64,000 bases of DNA from Bacteroidales bacterium (GCA_029218425.1 JAQXRH010000072.1:1-64000), one strand, 5' to 3'; positions 51,770 through 62,163 are shown, numbered from the stretch's first letter. The notes: generated from the sequence alone by a model not told the origin. A program made the numbers and translations.

Positions 51770-54238
51770 ATGAGCGATAATTTGATTAAGATAGTTGATG
51801 ATGATGCCCCTGTTCACAATCTCGGCAACCGCAATGTGAATACTCCCGGCAACGATAAAGATGAATACGGCAAGACGCCTCGTCGTCGCAAAATCAATCG
51901 CATAGTCATCCGCTCTATGTGGTGGACTTTTGGTATCATAACCGTTTTGTCACTCGGCTTCTTCGTGCTTTCCTACAACAACGTTATTGGAGATATGCCG
52001 AAAATTGACGACCTTAAGAACCCTATCGACCAGTATGCTACCGTTATTTACTCGGCTGATGGAAAGGAGATGGGGCGCTTCTATAATAGCAACAGCAACC
52101 GTTTGTATGCCGATTATCAGGATATTGCACCCTGCCTCGTCGACGCTCTTATTGCCACTGAAGATTCGCGTTTCATCGAGCACTCCGGTGTCGATATCCG
52201 CGCACTGATGCGTGTGGTATTCAAGACCGGTATGGGCGGCGACAAGAGTTCGGGCGGCGGTTCTACTATCACTCAGCAGCTTGCCAAACTGCTCTACACC
52301 GACCATCCCGCGCGCAATACTCGCGCCCGTGCCCGTCAGAAACTTGACGAATGGGTCATGGCGGTTAAACTTGAACGTTACTACTCCAAGGAGGAGATTA
52401 TTAAGTTATACCTCAACCAGTTCGACTTCTTGTACAACGCTAAAGGAATACGTTCGGCCGCCAATATCTACTTCAGCAAGGAAGCCAGCGAGCTGCAACT
52501 CCACGAAGCCGCTGTGTTGGTAGGAATGCTGAAAAATCCGTCGCTCTACAACCCCGTACGTAATCCCAAGAACGCCACATCACGCCGTAATGTCGTTTTC
52601 GACCAAATGGTTAAAGCCGAAAAAATCACCCAGGCTCAGGCCGACTCTCTCAAGGAACTGCCTTTGGGCCTTAAATTCCACCGCATCGACCACCGCACCG
52701 GCATCGCGCCCTATTTCCGTGAAGAGCTGCGACGAATAATGACCGCTAAACGGCCTAATCGTTCCGACTATCATGCGTGGGAGCAGCAAAAGTTTGTCGA
52801 CGACTCTATAGCCTGGGAAATCAATCCGCTATTCGGGTGGATTGAGAAGAACCCCAAGCCCGATGGCTCGAAATACAATCTCTACACCGACGGGCTCCGC
52901 ATCTACACCACCATCAACTCCCGCATGCAGCAATATGCCGAAGAGGCCGTCCATGAACACATGTCGGACCTCCAGGCCCGTTTCTTCAAAGAGAAAAAAG
53001 GCGTGAAGGGCGCTCCATATACCACCAATCGCTCGGAACTTTCTGAAAGTCAGCTCAACCGACTCATCGACAACGCCATTAAGAACACCGAGCGAATGCG
53101 CATCCTCAAGCTCAACAAAGCCTCCAAAGAACAGATTGAGAAAGAGTTTAACACTCCCATCCCCATGACAGTCTTTGCCTACAACGACAAGGGCTTCGTC
53201 GATACCATCATGTCGCCGCGCGATTCGGTGCTTTACCACAAGCACATACTCCGCACCGGCTTCATGTCGATGGACCCCGTCAATGGCTACGTCAAGGCCT
53301 ACGTCGGAGGCCCCGACTTCCACTTCTTCCAATACGACATGGTGTCGACAGGTCGCCGTCAAGTCGGTTCTACCATCAAGCCGTTCCTTTATGCCTACGC
53401 CATGGATGAAGGCTACACTCCCTGCGACGAGTTCCTCAACGAGCAGCCTACCATCTACGATGAAACCGGTAGGCCTTGGTCGCCACGCAACTCCGGCAAC
53501 TCCCACGTAGGCGAAATGGTGACACTGCGCTGGGCGCTCACCAACTCCAACAACTGGATTTCGGCTCGACTAATGGCAGCCCTAAAGCCCGCCACCCTCG
53601 TGCGCTACATGCACAATTTCGGCATCACTAACCATATCGATCCCGTGCTCGCGCTCTGTCTCGGTCCATGCGACATTTCGGTGCGCGAGATGGTAGGCGC
53701 TTACTCCGCTTTTGCCAACAAGGGTATGCACGTCGAACCGATGTTCGTTACCGCTATTGCCGATGCCAACGGTAACATCATCTCCGAATTCCATTCTCGG
53801 CAGAATCAAGTGCTCTCCGAAAAAGGGTACTACAAAATCCTATCCATTCTTCTCAACGTTGTCGACTCCGGTACGGGTAACCGTCTGCGCCGTGCGCCTT
53901 TCAATCTCACTGCGCAGATGGGCGGTAAAACGGGTACCACCAACTCCAACTCCGACGGTTGGTTCATGAGCTTCACCCCCGAGCTCGTCTCCGGCGTATG
54001 GGTCGGCGGCGAAGAACGTTACATCCACTTCAACTCCATGGCTAATGGGCAAGGTGCTGCTATGGCGTTGCCTATCTATGGCAAGTACATACGCAAAGTC
54101 TACGACGACCCCGAGCTGCCCTATACCCAGTCAAGCCGCTTCTCGTTCCCCAACATCGACCTGTGCGAGCAAGAATACTTTGGCGAATATGAAGAGGAAG
54201 AAGTCGTAGAAGAAAGCTTCGAAGGCGTCTTCGATTAA
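51770..54238 (+). CDS. Penicillin-binding protein 1A (bifunctional transglycosylase/transpeptidase)
   Basis: Class A PBP of 822 residues that polymerises and crosslinks peptidoglycan. A cytoplasmic tail (1-45) precedes a membrane anchor (about 47-67, SMWWTFGIITVLSLGFFVLSY). The GT51 domain has ATEDSRFIEHSGVD (catalytic Glu), GGGSTITQQLAK and YLNQFDFLYNAKGIR. The transpeptidase domain carries SxxK as STIKPF, SxN as SNN, and GGKTGTT. Length and order are normal. A glutamate-rich C-terminal tail closes the protein. It ends in a two-hairpin terminator shared with the GH92 gene on the other strand. Confidence 0.95.
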   Translation: MSDNLIKIVDDDAPVHNLGNRNVNTPGNDKDEYGKTPRRRKINRIVIRSMWWTFGIITVLSLGFFVLSYNNVIGDMPKIDDLKNPIDQYATVIYSADGKEMGRFYNSNSNRLYADYQDIAPCLVDALIATEDSRFIEHSGVDIRALMRVVFKTGMGGDKSSGGGSTITQQLAKLLYTDHPARNTRARARQKLDEWVMAVKLERYYSKEEIIKLYLNQFDFLYNAKGIRSAANIYFSKEASELQLHEAAVLVGMLKNPSLYNPVRNPKNATSRRNVVFDQMVKAEKITQAQADSLKELPLGLKFHRIDHRTGIAPYFREELRRIMTAKRPNRSDYHAWEQQKFVDDSIAWEINPLFGWIEKNPKPDGSKYNLYTDGLRIYTTINSRMQQYAEEAVHEHMSDLQARFFKEKKGVKGAPYTTNRSELSESQLNRLIDNAIKNTERMRILKLNKASKEQIEKEFNTPIPMTVFAYNDKGFVDTIMSPRDSVLYHKHILRTGFMSMDPVNGYVKAYVGGPDFHFFQYDMVSTGRRQVGSTIKPFLYAYAMDEGYTPCDEFLNEQPTIYDETGRPWSPRNSGNSHVGEMVTLRWALTNSNNWISARLMAALKPATLVRYMHNFGITNHIDPVLALCLGPCDISVREMVGAYSAFANKGMHVEPMFVTAIADANGNIISEFHSRQNQVLSEKGYYKILSILLNVVDSGTGNRLRRAPFNLTAQMGGKTGTTNSNSDGWFMSFTPELVSGVWVGGEERYIHFNSMANGQGAAMALPIYGKYIRKVYDDPELPYTQSSRFSFPNIDLCEQEYFGEYEEEEVVEESFEGVFD

Positions 54239-54256
54239 CACCTACGGCCGCATCTG

Positions 54257-54343
54257 TTTGCCGCTACTGTTAGCCGCTACTGTTAGATCGTTAGCCGCTA
54301 CGCCGCATCCGTAAGCCCTACGATTACATCGGTTAGCCGCTAC
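54257..54343 (+). repeat. Degenerate short repeats of TTAGCCGCTAC
   Basis: The 11-mer occurs at 54270, 54291 and 54333, with a partial copy at about 54257, mixed with GCATCCGT and TTACATCGG words. The stretch 54239-54417 is otherwise empty. Confidence 0.7.
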
Positions 54344-54417
54344 GGTTACATCGGTTGTTACTGCATCCGTCAGTCATTGCGCCGACACTGCCGCCCTCAT
54401 GGCCTTATTGCGCCGAC

Positions 54418-54490
54418 CATCCCACTTGGGGATGTGAATGATATAAAGACGATATGGCACAGCTCCGCTATCACGCAAGCTGTGCCATAT
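54418..54490 (+). terminator. Two-hairpin terminator module, second copy
   Basis: CATCCCACTTGGGGATG (54418-54434), then a 13-bp perfect stem ATATGGCACAGCT (54452-54464) and AGCTGTGCCATAT (54478-54490). It lies between convergent genes. Confidence 0.75.
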
Positions 54491-54515
54491 CTGCTCGTTG
54501 TAGCAATTGGCGCTA

Positions 54516-56825
54516 CTATTTCTTCTTGGCTACCCGACGTTCCGCATCGTTGCTGAATGAGTAAGGCCGTGCCGACACCTCCGTGCCTCGCTCTTTGACC
54601 GGGGCGCCAACCATGTCGAAATCGATTACAGCACCGTTGCGCAATTCCTCGTAGCTCACATAGTTGCGCTCGTCTAAACGGCCGTTGATGCGCATTGCTT
54701 TGATGTAGCGGTTGGTGTCGCTATTGTCGGGCGCATTGATAGTCACCGTGTTGCCGTTCTCCAGATGCAACTTCAGTTTCTTGAAATATGGAGTGCCGAG
54801 CGCATACTCCCCGCCGGCGGGATTTACCGGATAAAAGCCCATCGACGAGAATATATACCATGCCGACGTCTGCCCATTGTCCTCGTCGCCGCAGTATCCG
54901 TCAGGATTGGCAGAATACAACCTATTCATCACTTCGCGTATCCAATATTGCGCTTTCCACGGCTCCCCGGAGTAGTCGTAGAGGTAAATCATGTGCTGGA
55001 TAGGCTGATTGCCATGGGCATAATTTCCCATATTCATTATCTGCATCTCGCGTATCTCGTGGATGACGATGCCGTAGTAGCTCGCGTCGAACACCGGCGG
55101 TAGCACGAACACCGAGTCCATCATGGCATTGAACTGCTTGTCGCCTCCCATTAGGTCGATGAGGCCTTGCGGGTCATGAAATACCGACCACGTATAGTGC
55201 CACGAATTGCCCTCAGTGAACGCGTCTCCCCATTTCAACGGATTAAACGGACTTTGGAACGTCCCGTCGTCATTGCGCCCGCGCATCAGATTGTGCTCCT
55301 TGTCGAACACGTTGGCATAGTTCATGGCTCGTTTCCCATACACCTCTATTTCTTTAGCCGGGCGGCCTAACGCTTTGCCAAAACGATAGATGCACCAATC
55401 ATCGTAGGCATACTCCAACGTACGAGCCGCACTCTCGTTTATCCCTACGTTGTAGGGCACATATCCAAGCTTATTATAATACTCATAGCCCATGCGCCCC
55501 GTTGAACTTATCTGAGGATGCACGCTGTTGGCGCCATGCGTCACTGCCTCCCACAACACTGCCGCATCTTCATCGGTGGTCAATCCTTTAAAATACGCAT
55601 CGGCCACTACCGACGCTGAGTTGTTGCCTATCATGCAATCTCTGTGCCCCGGGCTCGACCACTCCGGCAAAAAACCGCTCTCACGGTACACATTTGCCCA
55701 ACCAGCCTGCATCTTAGCGCCCATCGACGGATACATCAGATTTATCAACGGAAACAGCGACCGGAACGTGTCCCAGAACCCTGTCCCCGTAAACAGGTAT
55801 CCATCGTGCACTTTGCCGTCGTAAGGACTATAATGCTTCACTTCGTTATCGGCATCATATTCATAGAACTTATGCGGGAACAGCAGCGCTCGGTACAAGC
55901 AGGAATAAAACGTGCGTATATGGTCGATGTTGTCATCCTCTATCTCAAATCGCCCCAACAATTCATTCCACGCTTCGCGCCCTTCTGCCTTAACCTCCTC
56001 GAAGCTCCGGCCGCCCACTTCGCGCAGGTTGATAAGCGCCTGCTCTGCTGATATGAATGATGATGCCACCCGCACATTCACTTGCTCCCCTCTGCGCATC
56101 TTGAAGCCTACCAGCCCTGCGGCGTGCTCCCCGTCGACGCCCGTGCGGCTCTCGTCAAGCTTGTTGCTCTCCGCTACCGCCGTATAGATGAACGGTTTGT
56201 CAAATTCCACCACGAAATAATTGCGGAAATTCTCTGGCACTCCGCCGTTGTTCTTGGTCGTATATCCTACGATACGTCGCTCGTCGGCCTGTATCTCTAT
56301 CGCCGACCCGTCGTCGAGCGCGTCGACTACAATATATGCCTCGTCGGTCTCAGGAAACGTGAATCGGAATATAGCGGCACGCTCTGTCGGAGCAAGCTCC
56401 GCTGTCACATCATAATCGGCGAGGTAGATACTATAATAATAGGGCGTGGCGGTCTCGGCCTTGTGCGACACCCAGCTTGCTCGCTCGTTCTCGTCAACGG
56501 TCTTTTTCCCTGTCAACGCTGTCACCACAAACTGGCCGTAGTCATTAATCCACGGGCTCGGCTGATGCGTCTGCTTGAACCCACGCAGCTTCGTGGCATT
56601 GTAATTATAGGTCCAACCATTGCCCATCTCACCTGACACCGGCGTCCAGAAATTCATGCCCCACGGCCGGGCTATCGCCGGATACGTATTTCCTGTTGAT
56701 AGCTCAAATACTGAATTTGTCCCGACAAGTATGCTTACATTGTCGACCGGCGTCGTATCGTCTGCTTCAGCCGCTGGCGCTAAGCTTATCATAGCGGCTA
56801 ACATCGTCAAAATAGGTTTGTTCAT
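54516..56825 (-). CDS. Secreted GH92 alpha-mannosidase
   Basis: Calcium-dependent exo-alpha-mannosidase, 769 residues with a signal peptide (MNKPILTMLAAMISLAPAAEA). GH92 signatures are visible: VGTNSVFELSTGNTYPAIARPWGMNFWTP at the start, TFRSLFPLINLMYP, GHRDCMIGNNSASVVADAYFKG, WHYTWSVFHDPQGLI, GNQPIQHMIYLYDY and DNGQTSAWYIFSSMGFYPVNP, covering N-terminal sandwich and (alpha/alpha)6 barrel. Family members trim alpha-1,2- and other mannose links from N-glycans or yeast mannan in the periplasm or at the surface. It is the second gene of an operon behind the FAD oxidoreductase (34-base gap). Confidence 0.94.
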   Translation of the reverse strand: MNKPILTMLAAMISLAPAAEADDTTPVDNVSILVGTNSVFELSTGNTYPAIARPWGMNFWTPVSGEMGNGWTYNYNATKLRGFKQTHQPSPWINDYGQFVVTALTGKKTVDENERASWVSHKAETATPYYYSIYLADYDVTAELAPTERAAIFRFTFPETDEAYIVVDALDDGSAIEIQADERRIVGYTTKNNGGVPENFRNYFVVEFDKPFIYTAVAESNKLDESRTGVDGEHAAGLVGFKMRRGEQVNVRVASSFISAEQALINLREVGGRSFEEVKAEGREAWNELLGRFEIEDDNIDHIRTFYSCLYRALLFPHKFYEYDADNEVKHYSPYDGKVHDGYLFTGTGFWDTFRSLFPLINLMYPSMGAKMQAGWANVYRESGFLPEWSSPGHRDCMIGNNSASVVADAYFKGLTTDEDAAVLWEAVTHGANSVHPQISSTGRMGYEYYNKLGYVPYNVGINESAARTLEYAYDDWCIYRFGKALGRPAKEIEVYGKRAMNYANVFDKEHNLMRGRNDDGTFQSPFNPLKWGDAFTEGNSWHYTWSVFHDPQGLIDLMGGDKQFNAMMDSVFVLPPVFDASYYGIVIHEIREMQIMNMGNYAHGNQPIQHMIYLYDYSGEPWKAQYWIREVMNRLYSANPDGYCGDEDNGQTSAWYIFSSMGFYPVNPAGGEYALGTPYFKKLKLHLENGNTVTINAPDNSDTNRYIKAMRINGRLDERNYVSYEELRNGAVIDFDMVGAPVKERGTEVSARPYSFSNDAERRVAKKK

Positions 56826-56859
56826 ATCGTGTTTTGTATTATTTGGTTTACTGTGCCGT

Positions 56860-58428
56860 TTACTTGCTCTCGTGATACTTGCTCTCGGTATTCACATCCC
56901 ATATATTTCCCTTCCCTTCCACTTGGTTGAGTATGTTGTCGGCCGCCTCTATTGCCGTAAGCATCGAGTGGTCCATGTTGTTGTAGCGATGCTGGCCATT
57001 CCTGCCTATGCAATATAGATTTGGTATACTGTCCAAAAACTCACGCACTTTCCCCAGCTTGTAATAGCTCCCGAAATATGCCGGATATGCCTTCTTGACT
57101 CGTATCCTCACCGCGTCTTTCACCGACTGCGCTTTGATTATGCCAATATGCTCCAGCTCCCCGACGGCCATTTTGATAAATTCGTCATCGCCCATCTCCC
57201 ATAGCTCATCTCCCTCGCTGCAGAAATACTCCAATCCCATCCACACCGTGTTTTCATAATCCTTCACCATATATGGCGACCAATTGTTGAATATCTGCAA
57301 TCTTCCCAACTTGACATCTCGCTCCTGGATGTAAATCCACGTGTCGGGCACCCTGTCCCTATATGTCCTCAATTTTGTCTCATTCGATATCTCCAACTTG
57401 TCGACTAATAGCCCTACGGTGATGAAATCGCGATACGGAAGCGTCGTGGCCACTTCCATCACTTCATCCGGCACTTCAATGCCACGCAGCGACGGCACCA
57501 ACTCTGCTATTGGCATCGACGATATGAAACAGTCACACGCCACTTCTTCACGCTTTCCATCGCTATTAGTGACCTCTACCGACTTCACTCTCCCGTCTGC
57601 CCCAATGTTTATCCCGGTTACACTTCGCCCCATCACCACTGCCTGCTCCCCCGACATACGGTCGATATCGCCGGCTACATACTCCCACAACTGCCCCGGA
57701 CCATACTTCGGATAGATGAACTCCTCTATCAGCGACGTCTCGACAACGCTTTTATCGCGCCTGAACGGCCGTGACACCACATCCTTCAATATCCCCGACA
57801 ACGACAGCCCTTTCACTCGCTGTGCTCCCCAGTCAGCCCCCAATCGCGATGGATGCTCTCCCCACACTTTCTCCGTGTAATCCTCAAAAAACATCTCATA
57901 CAACGGTCTGCCGAAGCGGTTGATATAAAAATCCTCGAGCGACCGCTCTTCTCGCTTTTTCAACATCGCCCTGATATATCCACATCCCGCCTTTACCGTA
58001 CGCCCCATTCCCATATTTGCAAACGTTCGCCATTTCAGCGATATAGGATAGTCAAAAAACTTGCGCAAATAGAATATACGGCTCACACGGTCACGCCTTA
58101 GCATCACGCGGTCGTCGACCTCGGGATCCGGCCCCCCTTCGGCTACTTCTCGAGCTTTGCCGAGCAACCTGTCATCCTTTGCCTCCGCTCCCTGCATCGG
58201 CGATATATCCGTCCACCATTTCATGATGCGCTCATCCTTGCTGAAAAAGCGATGGCCTCCGATATCCATCCGGTTCCCATGGTATTTTACCGTTCGCGAG
58301 ATGCCCCCGACTTCTTCCGTCTGCTCATACACTATCGCACGCACATCTCCCTTGCCTCGCTTAAGCAACTCATACGCTGCTGTCAAACCGGCCGGCCCCG
58401 CACCGGCTATCACTACAACTTTGCTCAT
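56860..58428 (-). CDS. FAD-dependent amine-oxidase-like oxidoreductase
   Basis: A 522-residue flavoprotein with N-terminal dinucleotide fold [21 protein letters not shown] (4-24), the EVGGISRT and DIGGHRFFS segments, and a C-terminal FAD motif region ([33 protein letters not shown]). This resembles protoporphyrinogen-oxidase/UDP-galactopyranose-mutase-like proteins found in Bacteroidales polysaccharide loci (many relatives carry [16 protein letters not shown] strands). Substrate cannot be assigned; sugar-nucleotide or lipid-linked sugar chemistry is a guess. It is first in the operon with the GH92 gene and has a perfect promoter. Confidence 0.82.
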   Translation of the reverse strand: MSKVVVIAGAGPAGLTAAYELLKRGKGDVRAIVYEQTEEVGGISRTVKYHGNRMDIGGHRFFSKDERIMKWWTDISPMQGAEAKDDRLLGKAREVAEGGPDPEVDDRVMLRRDRVSRIFYLRKFFDYPISLKWRTFANMGMGRTVKAGCGYIRAMLKKREERSLEDFYINRFGRPLYEMFFEDYTEKVWGEHPSRLGADWGAQRVKGLSLSGILKDVVSRPFRRDKSVVETSLIEEFIYPKYGPGQLWEYVAGDIDRMSGEQAVVMGRSVTGINIGADGRVKSVEVTNSDGKREEVACDCFISSMPIAELVPSLRGIEVPDEVMEVATTLPYRDFITVGLLVDKLEISNETKLRTYRDRVPDTWIYIQERDVKLGRLQIFNNWSPYMVKDYENTVWMGLEYFCSEGDELWEMGDDEFIKMAVGELEHIGIIKAQSVKDAVRIRVKKAYPAYFGSYYKLGKVREFLDSIPNLYCIGRNGQHRYNNMDHSMLTAIEAADNILNQVEGKGNIWDVNTESKYHESK

Positions 58429-58469
58429 AGATCCTTTTGTCTAAATCCCAACTTTTTTAATCATAATCA

Positions 58470-58501
58470 CAAAGATAACAAAAATCCGCCAACGTCCCAA
58501 A
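58470..58501 (-). promoter_or_regulatory. Promoter of the FAD oxidoreductase-GH92 operon
   Basis: Minus strand TTTG (58501-58498), exactly 20 bases, then TATCTTTG (58477-58470). Confidence 0.8.
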
Positions 58502-58546
58502 ATTCACCCAAGCAATAAGAAGAGGATGATGAAGGCTTATAAAACT

Positions 58547-58586
58547 ATCGACCTCCGTCATGCCGCCAGGCATGGCAGAGGTCGAT
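58547..58586 (-). terminator. Terminator of the 1049-residue secreted protein gene
   Basis: ATCGACCTC (58547-58555) and GAGGTCGAT (58578-58586), with an inner GCCATGCC-type pairing. On the minus strand AGTTTTATAA follows. Confidence 0.7.
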
Positions 58587-58612
58587 GTCATTCTTTATGG
58601 TACTCGCGTCAG

Positions 58613-61600
58613 TTACTTGACGGTCACTTTGGCTGCTTTATTGCCAGCTACGCGAATGTATACCCCCGGCGTAATGGTCCCGGCTTCTACTCGCATGCCT
58701 TGCAGATTGTAGTACACTGCATTGTCGGCTTCGGCATCGGCTACGGTGAGGGCTGCATCACTGTGGCTCAGTGTCACTGTGGCGGCATTGCTTATAGCGG
58801 CAACTCCGTAGTTGTACACGGGCACCACGGTGTAGGTCAGCTCATAGTCGCCGTTGGGTTCTTCGGCGTCTATCGGGGTGTCGGTATAGGTCAGCTCCGA
58901 TATGGCTTCGGCGGTAATCTGCTCGCCGTTGCGGAACACGTAGTAACCTGTCACGGCAAGGTCCTCGGGTACTGACGGCATTGCTTCATACGTCACGTCG
59001 TCAACGAAGAGCGCCAACGTGTCATCGCTGTTATGGTTTATTGCAAAATAGGTGGCTCCTTCGGGGAGGCTGAATGTGAAAAGTGTCCACGTCTCGGGAG
59101 CATATCCATCTGCCGTAAATCCGGTCACGTCCTCTACCTGGGTGGTGAACGACTCTACGCTGTTGTCGCCGGTAGAGTAGTGCACGGTGAATGTCTCGGG
59201 CCATGCATTTGAGAAGCTCTTAGCATAGAATGTCACTGTCTGGGCGGCTCCCGACAATCGGGGCGATATGAGCCAGTTGTCATTTGTGCTCTGTGCGCTG
59301 GGTGCCATCATGAATCGCTGCCCGCTATGAGCCTCGGCATCAGGTGCGTAGATATCGGGTACTTCGGCCACTACATTGTCGAAAAGCTGGAACGCGATGG
59401 GCATGGTCTGGTACGGATTGTAGTACTCGCGGAATATATTGTATGTACTTTGGCCGTCGCCGTCATAGACAGTCCAATCGCCGGCTCCGCTTATCGCCAT
59501 CGGGGTATATGCCTCGCTTTCGAAGTCCTCGGTAACGGTCTCAGGTGTTGATGCGTCGTTGACGGGTTCGCTCCAGCTGAGTTCTACATTCTCGCCGTTG
59601 ACGGTGGCTGTAAGGTCGGACACGGTGGCATAGCTTGCGCGTATCACTTCCACGTTGGCTTCCGCAATATTGTCGGCGGGCACGGCGTCGCCCTCAAGCT
59701 CTATGCTGAGTTTCACATCAAGGGTTTCGGGGGCATTGATTGCCACGTTGTGCTTGAATTCAACGTCGGCAAAACCGTTAGGCTCTATTGCCGGGATTTC
59801 TTCGCTGGCTACTGCGGCGCCGTTTATGGTGAGCACGGCTGTGGGTGATGCGGCTGCGGTGCCCCGGTTCTCAATATGTGCCTTGAATGTAATCTCTTCG
59901 CCCGGTTTGGCTTTCGCTTTTCCACTGAATGTGACGATGTCGACATCCACCTCGTCGAGATTGCGCACGCGAATGTTGTCCAAAGGCACGCTCCATATCT
60001 GGTCATCGGTGTTGTGTGCGGCTACGAAACGTATCTCATACATCACTGCGCCCTTCTCTTTGAAGGCGTCGAGCGAGATACGTGCCTGGGTCCATCCCGT
60101 GGTGGGGGTCTCCTTTAGGTCGATGACGTGTATCATGTCCATCTCTCCGATTTCGTCGCCGGCGAACACTTCAATCATGCTGCCCTGTCCCTGGTACCAG
60201 AATTCAAGTACAGGATTGGAAGCCTTCGATATGTCGGCGCGTGTCGATATCAATCCGTATGCCGCGCCATTGTCTACCGGCATCCAGAAGTAGAACCCGC
60301 CGTCGCCGTCCTGCGAACTGATAGGCTCGCCTGCGTCGGGGTCGACCATCGATGCGAAGTATTCGTCGGTGATGGTGCCATATTGCATCATGCCGTCTAC
60401 TGCGGTGTTCCCCAACCAGTAGTCCTCGTAGTTGCCGGCTGCAAACGATTCGCTCTTCGGCAATGCGTCGGGACGCCCGGCGGTGATGATATTCGATGTC
60501 GTGTGAAGCGAGTAGTAATCGTCTACTCCGGCGGTTACCTGGTAGGCATAGAAGTCTTGAGATTCGGCTTTGCTGTAGTCGAAGGTATACGATGTCTCGC
60601 TGGTCGTGGCAATGGCCGGGTCATAGTAGGTGCCGAATGCGTCGAAGATATAGTAAGTCACTTTTTCAGTGTCGACGTATCCGCCATTCTCGCCCACTTC
60701 GCCTACTGCATCCCACGTCAGTGTCGCCGTATTATAGCCTTCGTTGACTGTAAGATGCACGTTGGCTGGCGCTAACGGAGTGTCGACGCCGCACCATATG
60801 CTCTTGTACTCTACCATCTCGCCTGCCACGTCGCCCACGTAAGCCACGCCGGTGAAGCGGTTGTTGATACCCTGGTACATTTCCACGTCGTTGATGGTGA
60901 TCACCTGGCCTGGCTCTACGTTGTCGTAGGTGAATTTGTCCACACCCCAGCGTGATGTTATTTCTACTTTGGTGATTTCGGTCAACGGTTCGCCACCCTT
61001 GGTGAGGGTCGGTGCGGTATAGGTGATGTTGGCCTTTAGCTCCCCTTTGGGTGCCAATTCCCATGTCAGAGTGCCGGCTGCCGGCGGGTCTACAGCTGTA
61101 CCGCTGCGCATCCCGACATTGGTGAGCTTGAGTGTGCCTTTCGTCTCTTTGCTTGTGGTGCAATGAAATCCGAGATAGTAGTAGCCCTCTTCTGTAATAT
61201 TGCAGTTGTGCTCGTATTTCGTAAAGTCTTTTACAGTATATTGAGTAGTCGGGCTAATAACTGTGGTTGCTGCCTCTACGGTCGGGGCAGTGGCGAGCGC
61301 GACATTCATCTCGACGGCTGTCGCACCGGATCCCATCATGCCTACTTCAAACGATACCACATAATCGCCGGGAACCAAATGTATAGGCACGGTGAACAAC
61401 CAGTCGTCGTTTCGATCGACATCGGCGGCGTTTGGCACCATGCAGGCCGCATAGGTGACGTTGACAGTGCCGTATTGCCATTTGCGGTTATCCTCATTGA
61501 CGTTGATACTGGTGTAGTTCTTCACTTCTGTGCCATTCTTACCAAGATCGTGGGTGAATGGCACTTCTACGGCATTGGCTGGCGCTTCGCCCTCTATGCG

Positions 61601-61762
61601 TAGCCGTGTGGCACGCTCCACGCGAGGCGTCGCTGCATGGCGCTTGGTGTTAATCTCTTTAAGTCCGGTTTGACTTCGCATGCCCGGATGTCGTTCGGCA
61701 GTGCCGGCCCCGGCTATCAGCGTGCCGGCAAGTGCCAAAGTGACGAGTAAATACTTCCTCAT
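58613..61762 (-). CDS. Large secreted multi-domain surface protein
   Basis: A 1049-residue exported protein with signal peptide MRKYLLVTLALAGTLIAGAG. Reading inward: a beta-rich region (about 60-250), a fibronectin-III-like domain (about 330-430, APANVHLTVNEGYNTATLTWDAV), a choice-of-anchor-J/MAM-like domain (about 440-610), a CARDB-like domain (about 612-720, KPGEEITFKAHIENRGTAAA), FN3 pieces (VSDLTATVNGENVELSWSEP), and a second MAM-like domain (about 745-905). The C-terminal tail runs from VYYNLQGMRV to PGVYIRVAGNKAAKVTVK. The tail is like Bacteroidetes type A sorting domains and like the tail of the C10 peptidase. No catalytic motif; an adhesin or glycan-binding role is inferred. Confidence 0.8.
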   Translation of the reverse strand: MRKYLLVTLALAGTLIAGAGTAERHPGMRSQTGLKEINTKRHAATPRVERATRLRIEGEAPANAVEVPFTHDLGKNGTEVKNYTSINVNEDNRKWQYGTVNVTYAACMVPNAADVDRNDDWLFTVPIHLVPGDYVVSFEVGMMGSGATAVEMNVALATAPTVEAATTVISPTTQYTVKDFTKYEHNCNITEEGYYYLGFHCTTSKETKGTLKLTNVGMRSGTAVDPPAAGTLTWELAPKGELKANITYTAPTLTKGGEPLTEITKVEITSRWGVDKFTYDNVEPGQVITINDVEMYQGINNRFTGVAYVGDVAGEMVEYKSIWCGVDTPLAPANVHLTVNEGYNTATLTWDAVGEVGENGGYVDTEKVTYYIFDAFGTYYDPAIATTSETSYTFDYSKAESQDFYAYQVTAGVDDYYSLHTTSNIITAGRPDALPKSESFAAGNYEDYWLGNTAVDGMMQYGTITDEYFASMVDPDAGEPISSQDGDGGFYFWMPVDNGAAYGLISTRADISKASNPVLEFWYQGQGSMIEVFAGDEIGEMDMIHVIDLKETPTTGWTQARISLDAFKEKGAVMYEIRFVAAHNTDDQIWSVPLDNIRVRNLDEVDVDIVTFSGKAKAKPGEEITFKAHIENRGTAAASPTAVLTINGAAVASEEIPAIEPNGFADVEFKHNVAINAPETLDVKLSIELEGDAVPADNIAEANVEVIRASYATVSDLTATVNGENVELSWSEPVNDASTPETVTEDFESEAYTPMAISGAGDWTVYDGDGQSTYNIFREYYNPYQTMPIAFQLFDNVVAEVPDIYAPDAEAHSGQRFMMAPSAQSTNDNWLISPRLSGAAQTVTFYAKSFSNAWPETFTVHYSTGDNSVESFTTQVEDVTGFTADGYAPETWTLFTFSLPEGATYFAINHNSDDTLALFVDDVTYEAMPSVPEDLAVTGYYVFRNGEQITAEAISELTYTDTPIDAEEPNGDYELTYTVVPVYNYGVAAISNAATVTLSHSDAALTVADAEADNAVYYNLQGMRVEAGTITPGVYIRVAGNKAAKVTVK

Positions 61763-61864
61763 AATGTAAATATTTTGTGTTTTGGTTAATAAATGCCTTT
61801 GCTTTGCTACGGCTCGCCTTGGTTGCCGGCTTGCCGTTTTGTGTCTATAATACTCTGCTTGTGT

Positions 61865-61888
61865 GCGTAAGGCATCACGCCTTTACGC
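61865..61888. other. Hairpin in the long leader of the secreted protein gene
   Basis: GCGTAAGGC (61865-61873) pairs with GCCTTTACGC (61879-61888). It lies within the predicted leader of about 220 bases between the promoter box at 61990-61997 and the start at 61762. Purpose unknown. Confidence 0.35.
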
Positions 61889-61989
61889 CATCAGCATCCC
61901 ACCATCTTCTTGTATAAGCTACTCTCTCCCTCCGGAATCAGCTACTACAGCTGTATGGTGGATATTTGTCAATATTTTCTTTTGTTTTG

Positions 61990-61997
61990 CAAATATA
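61990..61997 (-). promoter_or_regulatory. Promoter -7 box of the secreted protein gene
   Basis: Minus strand TATATTTG at 61997-61990 in an AT-rich divergent region; no convincing -33 element. Confidence 0.5.
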
Positions 61998-62131
61998 TGC
62001 AATATTTTTTGATATATTTATAAAAATTGTCTCAATATTTGCATATTTAGTAAAAATGTGACAATTTGTGGCGGCCCATTGCCCTTATTCGGATTTTTTT
62101 TGCGGCGTAATGTAATTGTAATATGTGAAAT

Positions 62132-62163
62132 GTTTGCTATTTAATTAATAATGCATATCTTTA
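62132..62163 (+). promoter_or_regulatory. Promoter of the outer-membrane barrel gene
   Basis: TTTG (62132-62135), exactly 20 bases, then TATCTTTA (62156-62163); ATG at 62213. Confidence 0.7.
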
